64,000 bases of DNA. Origin: Benincasa hispida. Its lineage: Eukaryota; Streptophyta; Magnoliopsida; Cucurbitales; Cucurbitaceae. The stretch is taken from the NCBI RefSeq assembly GCF_009727055.1, contig NC_052353.1, positions 47,572,635-47,636,634 on the forward strand. Direction: 5' to 3'. A program made the translations under genes and the position numbers. Positions 11,743 to 23,411 of this stretch are shown piece after piece. The stretch's first letter is position 1. Each line of letters begins with the position of its first letter. The notes beneath the pieces are model-generated. The model saw only the letters and a list, made by a program, of their open reading frames with translations, had not been told where the DNA came from and made no database searches.

Positions 11743-12831
11743 TGTTTGTTCTTCATTTTAGGAAATTAGTTCTTGGCGGCAACTAAATGCTGGTGAGATG
11801 ACGATGTGGGTTGGAGAACTGGGCACGTCGTCTCGACTGTGGTAGTGGGAGGTCTCCAGTTGACTTTACAGAACAAATTTCTTATTTTAGAAAATGTATA
11901 TGTAGTTCCTGATTTAAAAAGAAACCTAATTTCTGTAAAGTGTTTGCTTAAACAATCGTACTGTATCAACTTTCTTTTAAATAAAGTGTTTATTTCCAAG
12001 AATGGTGTTGATATTTGTTCTGCAAAACTGGAAAACAATCTTTATGTGCTAAGATCGTTAGCAACTAACGCCCTCTAACACAGAAATGTTTAAGACTGCA
12101 GTAACTCAACATAAAAAGCTTAAAATTTCTCATAAAGAAAATGCCTAACTTTGGCTTCTAAGACTAGGACACACTAATCTCAATGATATTGAGAGGTTGG
12201 TGAAGAATGAAATTCTAAGTGAGTTAGAAGAAAATTCTTTACCTGTGTGTGAGTCTTACCTTAAAGGCAAAATGACTAAAAGACTTTTTACTGGAAAGGG
12301 TCACAGGGCCAAAGAACCTCTAGAGCTCATACATTCAGACATCTGTGGTGCGATGAATGTCAAAGCAAGAGGAGGTTATGAATATTTCATCACCTTTACT
12401 GATGATTATTCAAGATATGGGTATGTTTATTTAATGTAACATGTCTGAATCCTTTGAAAGTTAAAAAAATTCAAGGCTGAAGTTGAAAATGCATTAAACA
12501 AAACGATTAAAACATTTTGATCTAATCGAGGTGGAGAGTTTATGGATTTAACATTCTAGGACTATTTGATAGAACACAGAATAGTATCCCAACTCTCAAA
12601 ACCTGGTACACTTCAATAGAATGGTGTATCAGAAAGGAAAAATCGACTCCTGTTGGACATGGTTTGGTCAATGATGAGTTACGCTTTCTTATGTGGCTCA
12701 TTTTGGGGTTATGCAGTAGAGACTGCACTGTACATACTAAACTGCGTTCCATCCAAGAGTGTTGGTAGAACACCTTTGGAATTGTAGAATGGTCGTTAAG
12801 CTAGTTTACATCATTTCAGAATTTGGGGTTG
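11743..12831 (+). pseudogene. protease remnant and integrase core of copia-A1
   Basis: The aspartic protease is barely recognisable; I cannot find a DSG triad after 11742. The downstream stretch ENVYVVPDLKRNLISVKC (about 11890-11940) is the typical pre-integrase region. The HHCC module is present (RLGHTNLNDIERL, then CESYLKGKM), as are the first catalytic aspartate in LIHSDICG (12338-12340) and TDDYSRYGYVYLM. The second catalytic aspartate is changed: the RSDRGGE-type motif reads S-N-R-G-G-E at about 12521-12538, preceded by a stop. GVSERKNR and ILNCVPSKSVGRTPLEL are also visible. The frame carries several more stops and is cut by the solo LTR at 12837. Confidence 0.85.
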
Positions 12832-12836
12832 CCTAG

Positions 12837-14520
12837 TGATGCGTTATTTTATGAGGTGAAATTATGAAATGACTTGCAGTGATGGGAATGCGTTGAGCAA
12901 CAAGTTTTCTCAGCAGAATCCAAGTATAAATTCCGCTGAGTTTCCTGGTAAGTCCAAGGTCGAAATCAGGGACTTGGGAAAACGGTATGTGGTGATAATT
13001 TTTAAGAAGACTTTGGGTAACCAATAAATCAAGAGTTGTTTTTGGGTTGTTATTTGCTGTATAAAAAGTATGCGGCAGATTTGAGAAAAGCTTGATTATG
13101 CGATAGATACTTTGAGTATGCGGAGGAACAGGTTGAGAAGGTCTTTAGTTAGCGTTCCCGGAATGCATTCAAACTATGCGATCATGCTACACTCATGCGA
13201 CAGCAAATTATTTTCCAATGCAAATGTGGTGCTCTTAGATCTAGGACGCATGTGATGAATGAATGTCCATAGAGCTTATTCCTAAGTCTCTAATTTTTGC
13301 CTATGCGATGATGCAAGATGCACACAACAACAAGGTGACCGCATATAATCTTAACCTATCTCTAGGATTCATGCGATGCATTGATAGAAAACAGTGCTTA
13401 TTCCTAAGCTCCTATCTCTTGATTATGCGTTCTAATCTGACTCTCCTGAGCCTAGACTCTAACCTGACTTTTCCAAGCCTAGATTCTGTCCTTAGACTAC
13501 CCTCCCGAGTATCTCTAATAGACGAATGACGCATACATAATACAAGATAATCACATAGAATGAAGATTCCCAGTTATGCTCGCTAAGTGCTTCTTAATCC
13601 ATTCGACAGATTTAGCTACTCAAGCGTAATAAACAAAGAGTGAATAGATATGAAGAAGTAATTTCCATTTCTATAGATAAGTTTAAGTACAAAATGACAA
13701 TGGAAGATAAGGATAGAGAGCTTGGTAGCAATCCCTTGCTTCCCAAGGTTTTACACTGTTAACTCTATTATGTTCAAAAGATATTCCTGCTTCCACAAGA
13801 GTTGGCACTCTCTCTGATCTTGATGCTTCCGACACTCTTCCAATTCAGCGGAATGATCTCTCAGCACAATCTCGCTTCTCTCGCTTCCACCTTAAGTAAA
13901 AGAAAAGCTAAGAACAAGGCTACTTCTAACTATGAAGAAAATTATCTAACTGTCGAATTAAACGAACCGAACCCCTTCTCTGAAGGTTGCCTTTGGTATT
14001 TATAGAGCTTCGGGGTGAAAGGCTTCTTCTCTCTTATGATTGCACTGATGGGATGGTATTAATTCTCTGTCTGATGCACTGAATATTTGTCATGGAAAAG
14101 TTGAGTGTACTTGCTAAAGTAGTTCGTTAGCGGCTTATCAACTTAATTCGAACTCGACCATCATCAGCTTTCTGTCCCATCGTGATTTATTATGCTTTTC
14201 ACCTCGATGCGCCCACCAAGTTGCACCGGTTCTATGTGGCAATCCTTCTTGGGCAGATGTTTGCGAGCACAAATCACCGTAAAGCCTTGCGGTAACACTG
14301 CGTTTGACCGTTGATTTCTTGTGATCGCATTTTTCGCCTTGTGTCAACGCATATTCTGCATAAAAATACAAAAGTTAATTGTTTCCATGCGATGAACGCA
14401 TGCGACCGTAATGTCATGAACTTAATGCTTTTTGGACGCAATCTTATATATTTTATCAATGCAAACCTGTATTGTTTAATAACTTAGTACTGTAATAACG
14501 TGCATTTCTGCCCGTTATCA
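12837..14520 (-). repeat. gypsy-D solo LTR in copia-A1 integrase
   Basis: On the + strand it runs from TGATGCG to GTTATCA and aligns end to end with the LTRs of gypsy-D1 (30937-32591, 35930-37583). Element orientation is -. It is flanked by CCTAG (12832-12836) and CCCGG (14521-14525), a 5-bp duplication with two substitutions. No internal sequence remains. A TATA box (TATTTATA on +, 13997-14004) sits where the other copies have one. Integrase reading resumes with CACATGTGCTT right after it. Confidence 0.9.
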
Positions 14521-14525
14521 CCCGG

Positions 14526-14960
14526 CACATGTGCTTAGGGCTAATCCTAAGAAATTGGAACACGTTCAAAATTGTGTCTATTTGTAGGCTACCCCAAAGG
14601 AATAAGAGGTGGTTACTTCTTCGATCCTAAAGAAAACCAAGTGTTTGTATCGACAAATGCTACTTTTCTTGAAGAAGACCACATAAGGGAGCACAAGCCT
14701 CGAAGTAAGATTGTGTTGAATGAAATTTCCAAAGAAACTCTTGAATCGTCAACAAGAGTTGTTGAAGAACCTAGTACCTCAACAAGAGTTGTTGAAGTAG
14801 GATCATCCAGTAGGTCAAATCCACCTCAAGTGTTAAGGGAACCACGACGTAGTGGGAGGGTTGTGAACCCACCTGTTCGCTATATGGGTTTAACAGAAAT
14901 CCTGGCTATGGTAGCTGATGGTGAAGTTAAGGATCCATTGTCTTACAAGAAGTCAATGAA
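14526..14960 (+). pseudogene. integrase C-terminal part and linker of copia-A1
   Basis: This continues the integrase cut at 12836. The conserved text around ANPKKLE, then FVGYPKGIRGGYFFDPKENQVF and STNATFLEEDHIREHKP, marks the C-terminal integrase region of this copia type. A frame change lies near 14575. After it an open frame runs for 175 codons (14572-15099). The linker has two near-repeats of STRVVE, serine-rich text and a basic patch (REPRRSGRVVNPP). The same linker occurs in B1 and A2. Confidence 0.82.
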
Positions 14961-15113
14961 GGATATTGACAAAGATGAATGGATCAAAGTGAGGGATCTT
15001 AAAATGGAGTCTATGTACTTCAATTCCGTATGGGATCTTGTAGATCAACTTGATGAGGTTAAACCTATAGGTTGTAAATGGATCTACAAGAGGAAATGAG
15101 GTGCTAATGTAAT
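14961..15113 (+). pseudogene. copia-A1 reverse transcriptase, N-terminal piece
   Basis: The piece contains DIDKDEWIKVRDLKMESMYF and the motif CKWIYKRK, the usual entry to copia RT. A stop (TGA) replaces arginine straight after KRK. The frame is cut in the glycine-lysine codons after GAN by the copia-B solo LTR; RT resumes at 17192. Confidence 0.88.
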
Positions 15114-17191
15114 TGTTGTGATTGGTGTCCTAATTCTCCTAGAGTCTCATTGTTTGTAATTATACACATTGTTTTATGAATAAAATAACAGTTATTTCAT
15201 TCTGGAATTTACTCATATCCAATAAACAAAGCTCCATGGTTATCTTATGTAAACTTAGGCATGTATATGTGATATACAAGTGGATCATGCCTTAAGTGAT
15301 AACTTAAATAGGTCTGTAGTATAAGGATCAAGGTGGGATACTTGATCCTGGTGACACTACGGATACGACCCACTTTGTAGAGGTTTGCAAGTGTTGTAAA
15401 CTACTACAGATGGTAGATCCTGACCATTCATGTGGAGACATGCGAGCGAGGGTGTCCTATACAAAGAGTTTGTATAAGATCGGACCATAAGATGAATATA
15501 CTTTATATATAACGCCATTGATATTGGAGACTTACATCTCACCTAAACGACCATAGGTGACACGACCTCAATCTTGAGTGTTTTAGGAACTCCTGCCTTT
15601 GAGGGCAGTTCTTTGATTAGTATAGGTGAGAGTGGCCATATTGCCAAGTCAACATGCTTACCTTTTTGGGGATTTGTCTGATTTGGGATCTGGGAACTCA
15701 ATTACACAAGATGGAATTCACTCTTTCCTTGAAGTAGGGGTAAGTAGATAGATTGCTCCCTTGAGGGCTGATTTCGGGGCTTGAACATAGTGGCCACAAC
15801 TTCTCTTTGGAAGAGAGGACTCAGTCATAATAGGACTATGAATTATGTTCATTAGAGGGATCGGTGGTACTTAAGGAGTTAGATGTAACTATAGGTGCAT
15901 AACGGTTATTGGTCGAGCTGTACTTACGAGCAATCTATGAAGGGTTGTCACACTGTTGATTGGTTAAGATGGACACATAATATATCTGTGGTAAGGAGAG
16001 TTTAGTTGTCGATCTTTAGTGGAGTGCCTGGTAGTTAACGGATAGTGGATCCCGTGATTAAAGAGTTTAGTCAGTTATTCACGTACCATTGGAGCTTCGA
16101 GCTACAGGTCCATAAGGTCCCCTTGGTAGCACAATGGATTCAAGTTGAGGATCAGTTCTTGGTGTTGATTTGAAATGTTGAAATTGACAAGAGGTTTCGA
16201 TCATATATGATATGATCGGTATGGTGTATAGATGCATCAAGTGAAGGATTAATATAAATGAGATTTACATTAATTGTCATGGAATAGAAAAGAGCTATAG
16301 TTTATATGTTTTATGAGATGAAATATTAAAACTATAGGTTATAAATATATTATGGTAAGTTAGTTATCATTTATATTTCTAACAATATTAATTATTGGAT
16401 AATTATCTGTTTTTCTCTAATAACCCATTGAGTGGGAGGTTATTGGTGGTTTCATGATAACCGTGAGATAAAAGAAAAAAATGTTTTCCTAATTTTAGTA
16501 AGAAATAAGATTTGCAAAATTGTGATTTTAAGATTTCCATTCTCGGAAAATTCTCACAGAGAAGTTGTCAAGTAAATCAGATTTACTAAGCGACAACTTG
16601 GAGTTAGCTAAACGATCGTGGAGTGTTCTTATACGATAGACACTCAGCTAGACGATGAGCTAAACGATCGCATAGCTTTTGCTAGACGATCACATAGCTT
16701 TTCCTAAACAATTGGACATCGACCTATGTGATAGGCTATTTCATCTCCCACTTGCTCAATCGTTTACACGATTGTGGTTCCTCCTATTTTCTGCCTCAAA
16801 CCATGTCCACACAGAGCCCACCTTCTGAATTCTTACATCGAGAATACCAAAGTAACCTTCTTAGTGGTGTCATACTCAACTCGACACTGTTGAGGTGTTG
16901 CGGAGGCCGTTCACGGTGTTCGTGACCTCGGTGATCGCTTTGTTCGAGTGCGCGGTGTTCGTGCAGTGTAGCAGTCATGTTGATCGACCGTTCGTGATCA
17001 AGGAACTTCAAGATGAATATATAAAGGTTAGTTGATTCTTGTTCTTGATCTATGTAAAGTATGCTGTAATTTCTATTTTATGTATACTTGTTCGTTTCCA
17101 TTTGTGATTGTAATTGTAAGGTTCATATATGATTGAAATTTGGAAAGATCCTTCCGCTGCTCATGGAAATCCTTGTGTTCGATTTCCTTCA
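15114..17191 (+). repeat. copia-B solo LTR inside copia-A1 RT
   Basis: It runs from TGTTGTGATTGG to GATTTCCTTCA. It is about 2.08 kb, the most complete + strand copy of this LTR type. Flanks are GTAAT (15109-15113) and AGAAA (17192-17196). The uninterrupted B1 paralogue (- strand, about 5167-5185) has GGAAA at this point, so both copies are plausible decayed versions of one 5-bp target. CGATCG-type palindromic motifs occur at about 16610-16720. All short ORFs inside it are LTR noise. Confidence 0.92.
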
Positions 17192-18140
17192 AGAAAGGTG
17201 CAAACCTTCAAGGCTAGATTAATGGCAAAGGATTATACCCAGGTTGAGGGAGTTGACTATGAAGAGACTTTCGCACATGTTGCCATGCTTAAATCTATCA
17301 GAATACTCCTGTCCATTGCCTCATATTATGACTATGAGATTTTGCAGATGGACGTCAAGACTTGCCCTTCGAATGAGACAATCTTGAGGAGACCATTTAC
17401 ATGGAGCAGCCCGAGGGATTCATAACCCAAGGTCAAGTGCAAAAGGTTTGCAAGCTTAATCGGTCCATTTATGGACTGAAGCAAGCTTCTCAATCTTGGA
17501 ACACAAGGTTTAATACTGCGATCAAATCTTGTGGCTTTGATCAAAATGTTGATGAGCTCTGTGTATACAAGAAGATCATCAACAATTCAGTAGTTTTTCT
17601 AGTATTATATGTAGATGATATCCTACTAATTGGGAATGATGTAGGTTAACTGACTGAGGTTAAGAACTGGCTAGTGACCTAATTCCAAATGAAAGATTTG
17701 GGAGAGGCTCAGTTTGTTCTGGGTATTCAGATCTTTAGAGATCGAAGGAACAAAATGCTAGCTCTATCTCAAACATCGTATATTGACAAGATGCTTGTCA
17801 AGTATTCGATGCAGAACTCTAAGAAGGGTTTATTGCCTTTCAGACACAGTAGTTACATTGAAACAGTGTCCTAAGACACCTCAAGAGGTTGAGGAAATGA
17901 GACAGATCCCAATGTATCGGCTGTGGGCAACCTAATGTGTGTAATGTTATGTACTAGACCTGACATCTACTATGCAGTAGGGATAGTTAGTAGATATCAA
18001 TCTAATCCAGGATTAGATCACTGGACCACCATTAAAAACATCCTCAAGTATCTATGGAGAACGAGGGACTATATGCTTGTGTATGGTTCTAAGGATTTGA
18101 TCCTTATGGGATACACAGACTCTGATTTTTAGACTGATAA
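17192..18140 (+). pseudogene. copia-A1 reverse transcriptase, main part
   Basis: RT resumes with KVQTFKARLMAKDYTQVEGVDYEETF and passes LLSIASYYDYEILQMDVKT. A frame change follows near 17365, then EQPEGFI, LNRSIYGLKQA and the catalytic box YVDD at 17608-17619. After it a stop at 17647-17649 sits where copia-B1 has tyrosine, and a further stop follows near 17680. MKDLGEAQFVLGIQI, SQTSYIDKML and MLCTRPDIYYAVGIV complete the thumb-side part. The catalytic residues are intact but the frame has at least four breaks. Confidence 0.9.
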
Positions 18141-18583
18141 GATACTAGGAAATCCACATCAGGATTAATGTTCACTCTTAACAGAAGGGCAATAGTCTGG
18201 AGAAGCACCGAGCAAGGGTCCATCGCTGACTCCACCATGGAGGCTGAGTATGTAGCGGCTTATGAAGTTACTAAGGAAGATGTTTGGCTTAAAATTTTTT
18301 TGACAGATCTGGATGTCGTTCCAAACATGTCAAAGACCATCACACTTTATTGTGATAATAGTGTTGTTGTGGCTAATTCTTGAGAGCCTAGGAGTCATAC
18401 GGTAAGCAAATTGAGTGAAAGTATCATCTCATTTGAGAGATTGTGCATCGAGGTGACGTGGTCGTCACACAGATACCTTCGGAGCACAACGTTGCTGATT
18501 CATTTACAAAGGCCCTCACGGCTAAGGTTTTTGAGGGTCACCTGCAGAGTATGGGTCTATGGGACATGCCACGTTTAGACTAG
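18141..18583 (+). pseudogene. copia-A1 RNase H and pol end
   Basis: Recognisable parts are MFTLNRRAIVWRSTEQG, the catalytic-type STMEAEYVAAYE, then LYCDNSVVVANS with its conserved aspartate, a stop at 18381-18383, and EHNVADSFTKALTAKVFEGH. The protein ends PRLD followed by TAG at 18581-18583, the same end as the copia-A2 copy. Frame changes lie near 18135-18165 and after 18400. Confidence 0.87.
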
Positions 18584-18628
18584 GGCAACTGGGATATTTG
18601 TACAGGGGCAACTGGGATATTTGTACAG
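18583..18628 (+). repeat. exact 23-bp tandem duplication after copia-A1 pol
   Basis: A 23-base unit beginning GGGCAACTGGGATATTTG is present twice head to tail (18583-18605, 18606-18628) with no difference between copies. It directly follows the pol stop. The copies' identity suggests a recent duplication compared with the decay of the surrounding element. Confidence 0.85.
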
Positions 18629-18700
18629 GGTACGTGTTATACCCTAGTTTATTATTTGTATACTTTGTATTTTGACTATATTGTACACCCCACTAGCTTT

Positions 18701-18716
18701 AGGTCAAGTGGGAGAT
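18701..18716 (+). other. polypurine tract of copia-A1
   Basis: GGTCAAGTGGGAGAT immediately precedes the 3' LTR and matches the tracts of copia-B1 and copia-A2 apart from one or two bases. Confidence 0.78.
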
Positions 18717-19057
18717 TATTAGGGTTGATGCTCTAAATCTCGTGGGATCCTATAGTTTGTAAATGTTTTGAACAAACTCATTGTTTATGTAATAAAATAT
18801 ATGATATTTTATTCCATATTTTAGTTGCATTAACCACAAACTAATAAACTAACATCCAAGGTTATCTTGTAGCTTAAACATGTATGTAGAAAAATGCGAG
18901 TGGATTATGTTTAAGTGATAACCTAAATGGTTTGTAGTAGATGGATAAGGTTGGGTACCATATCCTGGTGACACTACGAGTATGACCCGTTTTGTAGGTG
19001 TTACAATTGTTGTAAAGTGCTACAAATGATCTAATCCTGATCATTCATGTATAGACA

Positions 19058-21342
19058 TGTGAAACCCGAATCCTAATTTCTCTATTTGAGTATGTTCCCT
19101 ACTAAGACTAGTGTGATGAGTAGGTTGATGTGGAAACTAGTGTGGAATGGTAGAGGAAAAAGTGGAGATTTGAAGAAAAGAGGAAATTTGGAAGTTTAAC
19201 TTTTGGGGAAAATTTTGGAAATTTGGCTAAGTATAGAATTTTGTGTGTTGATACGTTGGAAGGGTGGTGTTGATGCGTTGGAAGAGTTGTTGGTGAAGGA
19301 ATGCGACTAAAGAAGGAAAAAGGAGATGATGCGTTGGAAGGCTCACGGGTAGGCGAGGCATGCATGGAAAAGCACGCCCATGCGGCCGAGCGAGCGAGCG
19401 ATGGCCAGCATACGTCGCACGGCCATGCGTCGAAGCAACACGCCTATGCACCGAAGCACCTGGCCAAGCATCAAGGTTTCGCACGCAGCCCATGCGGCCA
19501 AGCGCGCCCATGCGTCGAACGACTAGCCTATGCAGTGCACCTATGCGTGGTGGTCAGCACCAAGCACCCATGGCAAGCAAGCCGTGCAATGCTATTTAGT
19601 GAGCCATGCGTCGAGGATGGACAGTCACCCTATGCGTTGGTGATGGTTAGTTTCTTGCGATGGCTAAGTTGAATTGTAATAAGAGTGAATTGGCTTGCTA
19701 TGCATTGAGTATGGATTATGTGTTGAACATCCAAGAGTTGGACGCATACAAAGGATGAGATCAGTAGGAGAACACCATCAAAACCATGTGTCTTCTTGGG
19801 AGGAAAGCTTTAAGCCTTAAGAATTTGAGGTGGTGGCATTAGATTGGAGGCTCATGCTTTGGCAACGTGGGAGGAAGACACTTAGCTTGCGATGATCACA
19901 ACATTGTGTTGATGGGGTGAGAAGGAGACACTTGGCCATGCATCCAAGTAGGTGGTGTCAACTCTGGAGAAGGTTTGGACACCTATAAATAGGGCCAAAA
20001 GACTTCATTTTTAGATCACAATTCAGAAATACCATAAAAAGAGTGGGAGATTGAGCAAACCTACCGGAAGAAAATCTCAAATGGATCGGGCTGGAAATTG
20101 AGAAGAAGACAGAAGGATCAGGCTGTCAGATAAGCTTGGGCCAGTCTTGAAGATTCTGTGATTCCGGCCAAACCACTAGCAGTTTTGAGCTCATATTTTA
20201 TGGTAAGCTTTCTGAGACATTTTAAAACATGTTTGTAGAAGGAAGTATCTCAAAATAAGGGTTAAAACTATGAGTAATCTAAGCTGAAAGTTGAATCTGG
20301 ATTCTAGGGGTGAAAAGGGACCCCGAGGTAGAAAAGGGAGCTACTAGAGTAAAAAGCTCCTAAGAAATCAAGGTGAGTGACTAAAACGTTTTGACTAAAA
20401 CATTTGCTTAAAATGTTTGATTACAACGTGTTATAGAAAGCATATTTTAAAGAAGATTATTCTTATGCCAGCTAATTTTACAAAGTAATTTCCAAGCAAA
20501 CCATGAGTTATGTTTTAAACGCATGCATGTGTGAGAAATTGTTGAAAAGCGATTTATATGTGTTAAATATACTCAGCATGTGTTAGTACCTTTAAAGCCA
20601 TGTTTTTATATGTGTTATACTTTACATGCCTTAAAGAGAAAGTCATTTATGACTAGTTTTACTTAAAATGCGATTTCGAAGGACATTTGAGAAGGTATCT
20701 ATTGGTACTAAAGGACGTTTGAGAAGGTAACAAACCGACTAGATACTGAAGGACGTTTGAGAAGGTATTTGAACAGAAGTACCTAAGGTATGACAGTACT
20801 TAGTATGGCCACGTGCACATAGGTAGTTAGAGTCAGAGATTGAGCAAAAGGGTTCTCTCTTGACTAGCAGTTGGTGTTGGGATTGTTTTATCCACAGTAA
20901 GGGTTATTCTCAACTGAGAAACAATTTTACTATTTTATGATTAAAATAGCTTTATATGTTTCATGCTTGGAAAATGTTTATACTGCAGTACAAGTACTGT
21001 AGAAGCTTATATTTTAGTTAAACTCTTTATTGAGATTTTGCATGAGAATCAATTATCTTTCTTAAGTCACTCAATGGGCGTAAGCTCACCTCGNCCCCCC
21101 CCACAGGTAGCGGTTAAATCCTCTGAAGATAGCTCTGCAACTGCTCTGCCACTAAAGGACAAAGAGATTTGTAACCCGTCTGTTTAGGTGGTTACTACTA
21201 ATATTGTACACATGTTGCTATTGTTCATATAGGGACTAGGGTTTATGGGTTTTGGGACTTGTGAATCTAGTGTTGTAATATGTTATGTTTCTAAATTAAT
21301 AAATTTTGGCCTAAAGATGTTCCGCTGTATAAGAGTTTTATA
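19058..21342 (+). repeat. gypsy-F (chromovirus-like) LTR in the copia-A1 3' LTR
   Basis: It starts TGTGAAACCCGAATCC, a form typical of plant Del/Tekay-type gypsy LTRs. It has a TATA box TATAAATA at 19984-19991 and the three-fold AAGGACRTTTGAGAAGGTA repeats at about 20680-20770. It ends just before a tRNA-Met-type primer site. Flanks are AGACA (19053-19057) and TGACA (21445-21449). The GC-rich, CATGCG-repeat part (19360-19640) opens long frames on both strands, which I regard as chance. One undetermined base (N) lies at 21094 in a C-rich tract. Confidence 0.75.
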
Positions 21343-21444
21343 TTGGTATCAGAGTTATTCCGCAACAGTTAGTAGGCAGTAAGTGTCAGCCACAGGGTTG
21401 ATAACTGCTGCAGTCACGCCTTTTCCTAGGCTAAGAGGGTGGTC
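21343..21444 (+). other. gypsy-F primer binding site and leader stub
   Basis: TTGGTATCAGAGTTATTC (21343-21360) is complementary in type to initiator tRNA-Met and follows the LTR. About 85 further bases of leader remain before the copia LTR resumes. The insertion is therefore one LTR plus a short piece of internal sequence, not a clean solo LTR. Confidence 0.72.
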
Positions 21445-23039
21445 TGACATATGAGCAGAAATATTCTATATAAAAGAGTTTGTATAAGACCGAACCACGA
21501 AATGCTTAGTCTCATTATATAATGCTGTTCATAATAGAGACTTACATTTCACTAGGATGACCATAGGTAACATGACCTGAATCCTGAATAAGTTGTGAAC
21601 TCCTGCCTATGAGGGCAGTCCATTGATTTGTATGGATGAGAGTGGCTAGATCACCGACTCAATAAGCCTACCATTTGGGGATTCGTCTGATTGGGGAGCT
21701 GGGAACACAACTACACAATACGGAATTCACTCATTCCCCAAAGTCGGTGTAAGTAGATAAATTGCTCTCTTAAGAGCTGATTCCGGGGCCTGAACAATGT
21801 GGCGCCATACCCTCTCCTGGCCCCAGAGGGTTTAGTCATAATTGGACTATGATCTATTGTTCATTAAAGGGATCAGTGGTACTTAAGGAGTTAAATGTAA
21901 CTACATGGGCAAAACTGTAATTTTGGCCCAGCTGTACTTACGGGCAATTTGTGAAGGGTCATTGTACTATTGATTGGTTATATCCAATGGACACAGAAAT
22001 ATATCTGTAGTGCGAAGAGTGTAGTTGTCGGATTTTAGTGGAGTATCCGACAGTTAACGGATGATGAATAATTTAATTAAAGAGTTTGATTAATTATTCA
22101 TGTACGATTAGAGCTTCAAGCTACAGGTTCATAAGGTCCTCTTGGTAGCTCAATAGGATTAAATGAGAATTAGTTTTTGGATTAATTTTAATTATTCAAA
22201 TTAATAGAGGGATTTAATTATATATGATATAATTAAGTTATTTAAATTATATATGATATAATTATTATAATGTATTTGATATATTATGAGAGGAAATGAA
22301 TATTTGAATAAGATTCAAATATTACTTATATGAATTGGATTTGTAATTGTTAAATTTAATATAAATATAATTTATATTAAATGCCATATGAGAGAGAAAA
22401 GAAACTATAAGTTATATTGTATATGATATAATATTAAAACTATAGGTTATAAGTTATATTTGGTATAACATGTAGTTTAATATATATATATTATGATAAG
22501 TTAGTTATCATGTTTATATATATTAAATATTTATTTTATATAAATTAATTTTATTATTTATATATTAAAATTATATATTTGAATTAAGGAGGGAGTTACA
22601 ACTCCCTCCCTTCTTTTCTCTCCACTCAAGTAAGTGGGTGGTTGAAGTTTCATGGTGTAAGAAAGGAAGTGAAAAAGATATACGTTATTGAACAGAGCAA
22701 AGAGTTTTCTCTATAAGTTTCTGAAAAATTCCTTTCCCTCCTCTCTCATCTCAAATCCCTCACTATTCCAAAATAGTCAGAGCCCACTACTCTTGGGTTC
22801 TCTACTTGAGAATACCAAGGTCACCATTATGGTAGTGCCCATTGTCAGTTCGAGGGAATCTTGAAGAAGGTCTTCAAAGGTAAGGGTTTCTGAAACCCTC
22901 TAGTTTTTTTTAAGCATGTTGTAATTTAAATAAATGAAAACATTTGTTCTTTCTTTTCTGTAAAAAATTACATTCTATGAAAAATGAAAATTGGGACGAT
23001 CCTGCTTCCACTCAAGTTTCTCTTATATGAGATCCTTCA

Positions 23040-23411
23040 CCTACTAGGTATAGAAATACCCATTTAATAGCCGTCCAATGATTTTTTTTCCAGATTGCCC
23101 ATATATCAACTGACCAAAGTTGGGTTATAATATTACATCCCCTCTCAGATTACCTTTTCAACCTAAGAGGATGTGTGAGACAGCAGATGCCAATCCTCTT
23201 ATGACATCTTCTGCCAATTGAACTTGTAAAACATCATAATTGTCACAGAACTCAACATAACCTATCATCACATTATATTATTACCACATCATCGCTCAAG
23301 AGATATATGATTTCAGGCCAAACCCTGACTCTAACTCTGTAGGGACTATCCAATTATCGACTACTTTCATGTCAACACCTGACTAATGAACACTTTACGA
23401 CGGTGGCAAAC
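23040..23411. other. unassigned stretch between copia-A1 and a gypsy-E solo LTR
   Basis: There is no ORF, RNA gene or recognisable element end. It is the sequence into which the gypsy-E solo LTR inserted; its continuation is 25333 onward, joined across the CAAAC duplication. Confidence 0.5.

Larger units (their letters stand above)
1..23039 (+). mobile_element. Ty1/copia LTR retrotransposon A1, degenerate, with four nested insertions
   Basis: A full copia element reads left to right: 5' LTR end, tRNA-Met-type primer site, long leader, gag, protease remnant, integrase, RT, RNase H, polypurine tract and 3' LTR. The integrase-before-RT order is diagnostic of Ty1/copia. The 5' LTR runs off the left edge; its last 550 bases match the end of the 3' LTR (about 22497-23039). 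Nested inside are copia-B1 (1909-9821), a gypsy-D solo LTR (12837-14520), a copia-B solo LTR (15114-17191) and a gypsy-F LTR (19058-21444). Without them the visible element is about 11 kb. Stops and frameshifts occur in every domain, so it cannot be autonomous. The base after the 3' LTR begins CCTAC; the matching 5' duplication lies outside the window. Confidence 0.9.
18717..23039 (+). repeat. 3' LTR of copia-A1, split by a gypsy-F LTR
   Basis: The first part (18717-19057) starts TATTAGGGTTGATG. The second part (21445-23039) resumes with GACATATGAGC, where the homologous copia LTR at 15114 continues without a break (GACATGCGAGC). Together they give an LTR of about 1.94 kb ending GAGATCCTTCA. 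The last 540 bases match the 5' LTR end at 1-550. Two short AT-rich near-repeats occur at 22190-22500. Confidence 0.87.

Noticed and set aside
19227..19672. Open frames of 94-123 codons on both strands, rich in Ala, His and Arg
   Set aside because: They lie in the GC-rich CATGCG-repeat part of the gypsy-F LTR, occur in several frames at once, and show no known motif. Few stops are expected from base composition.
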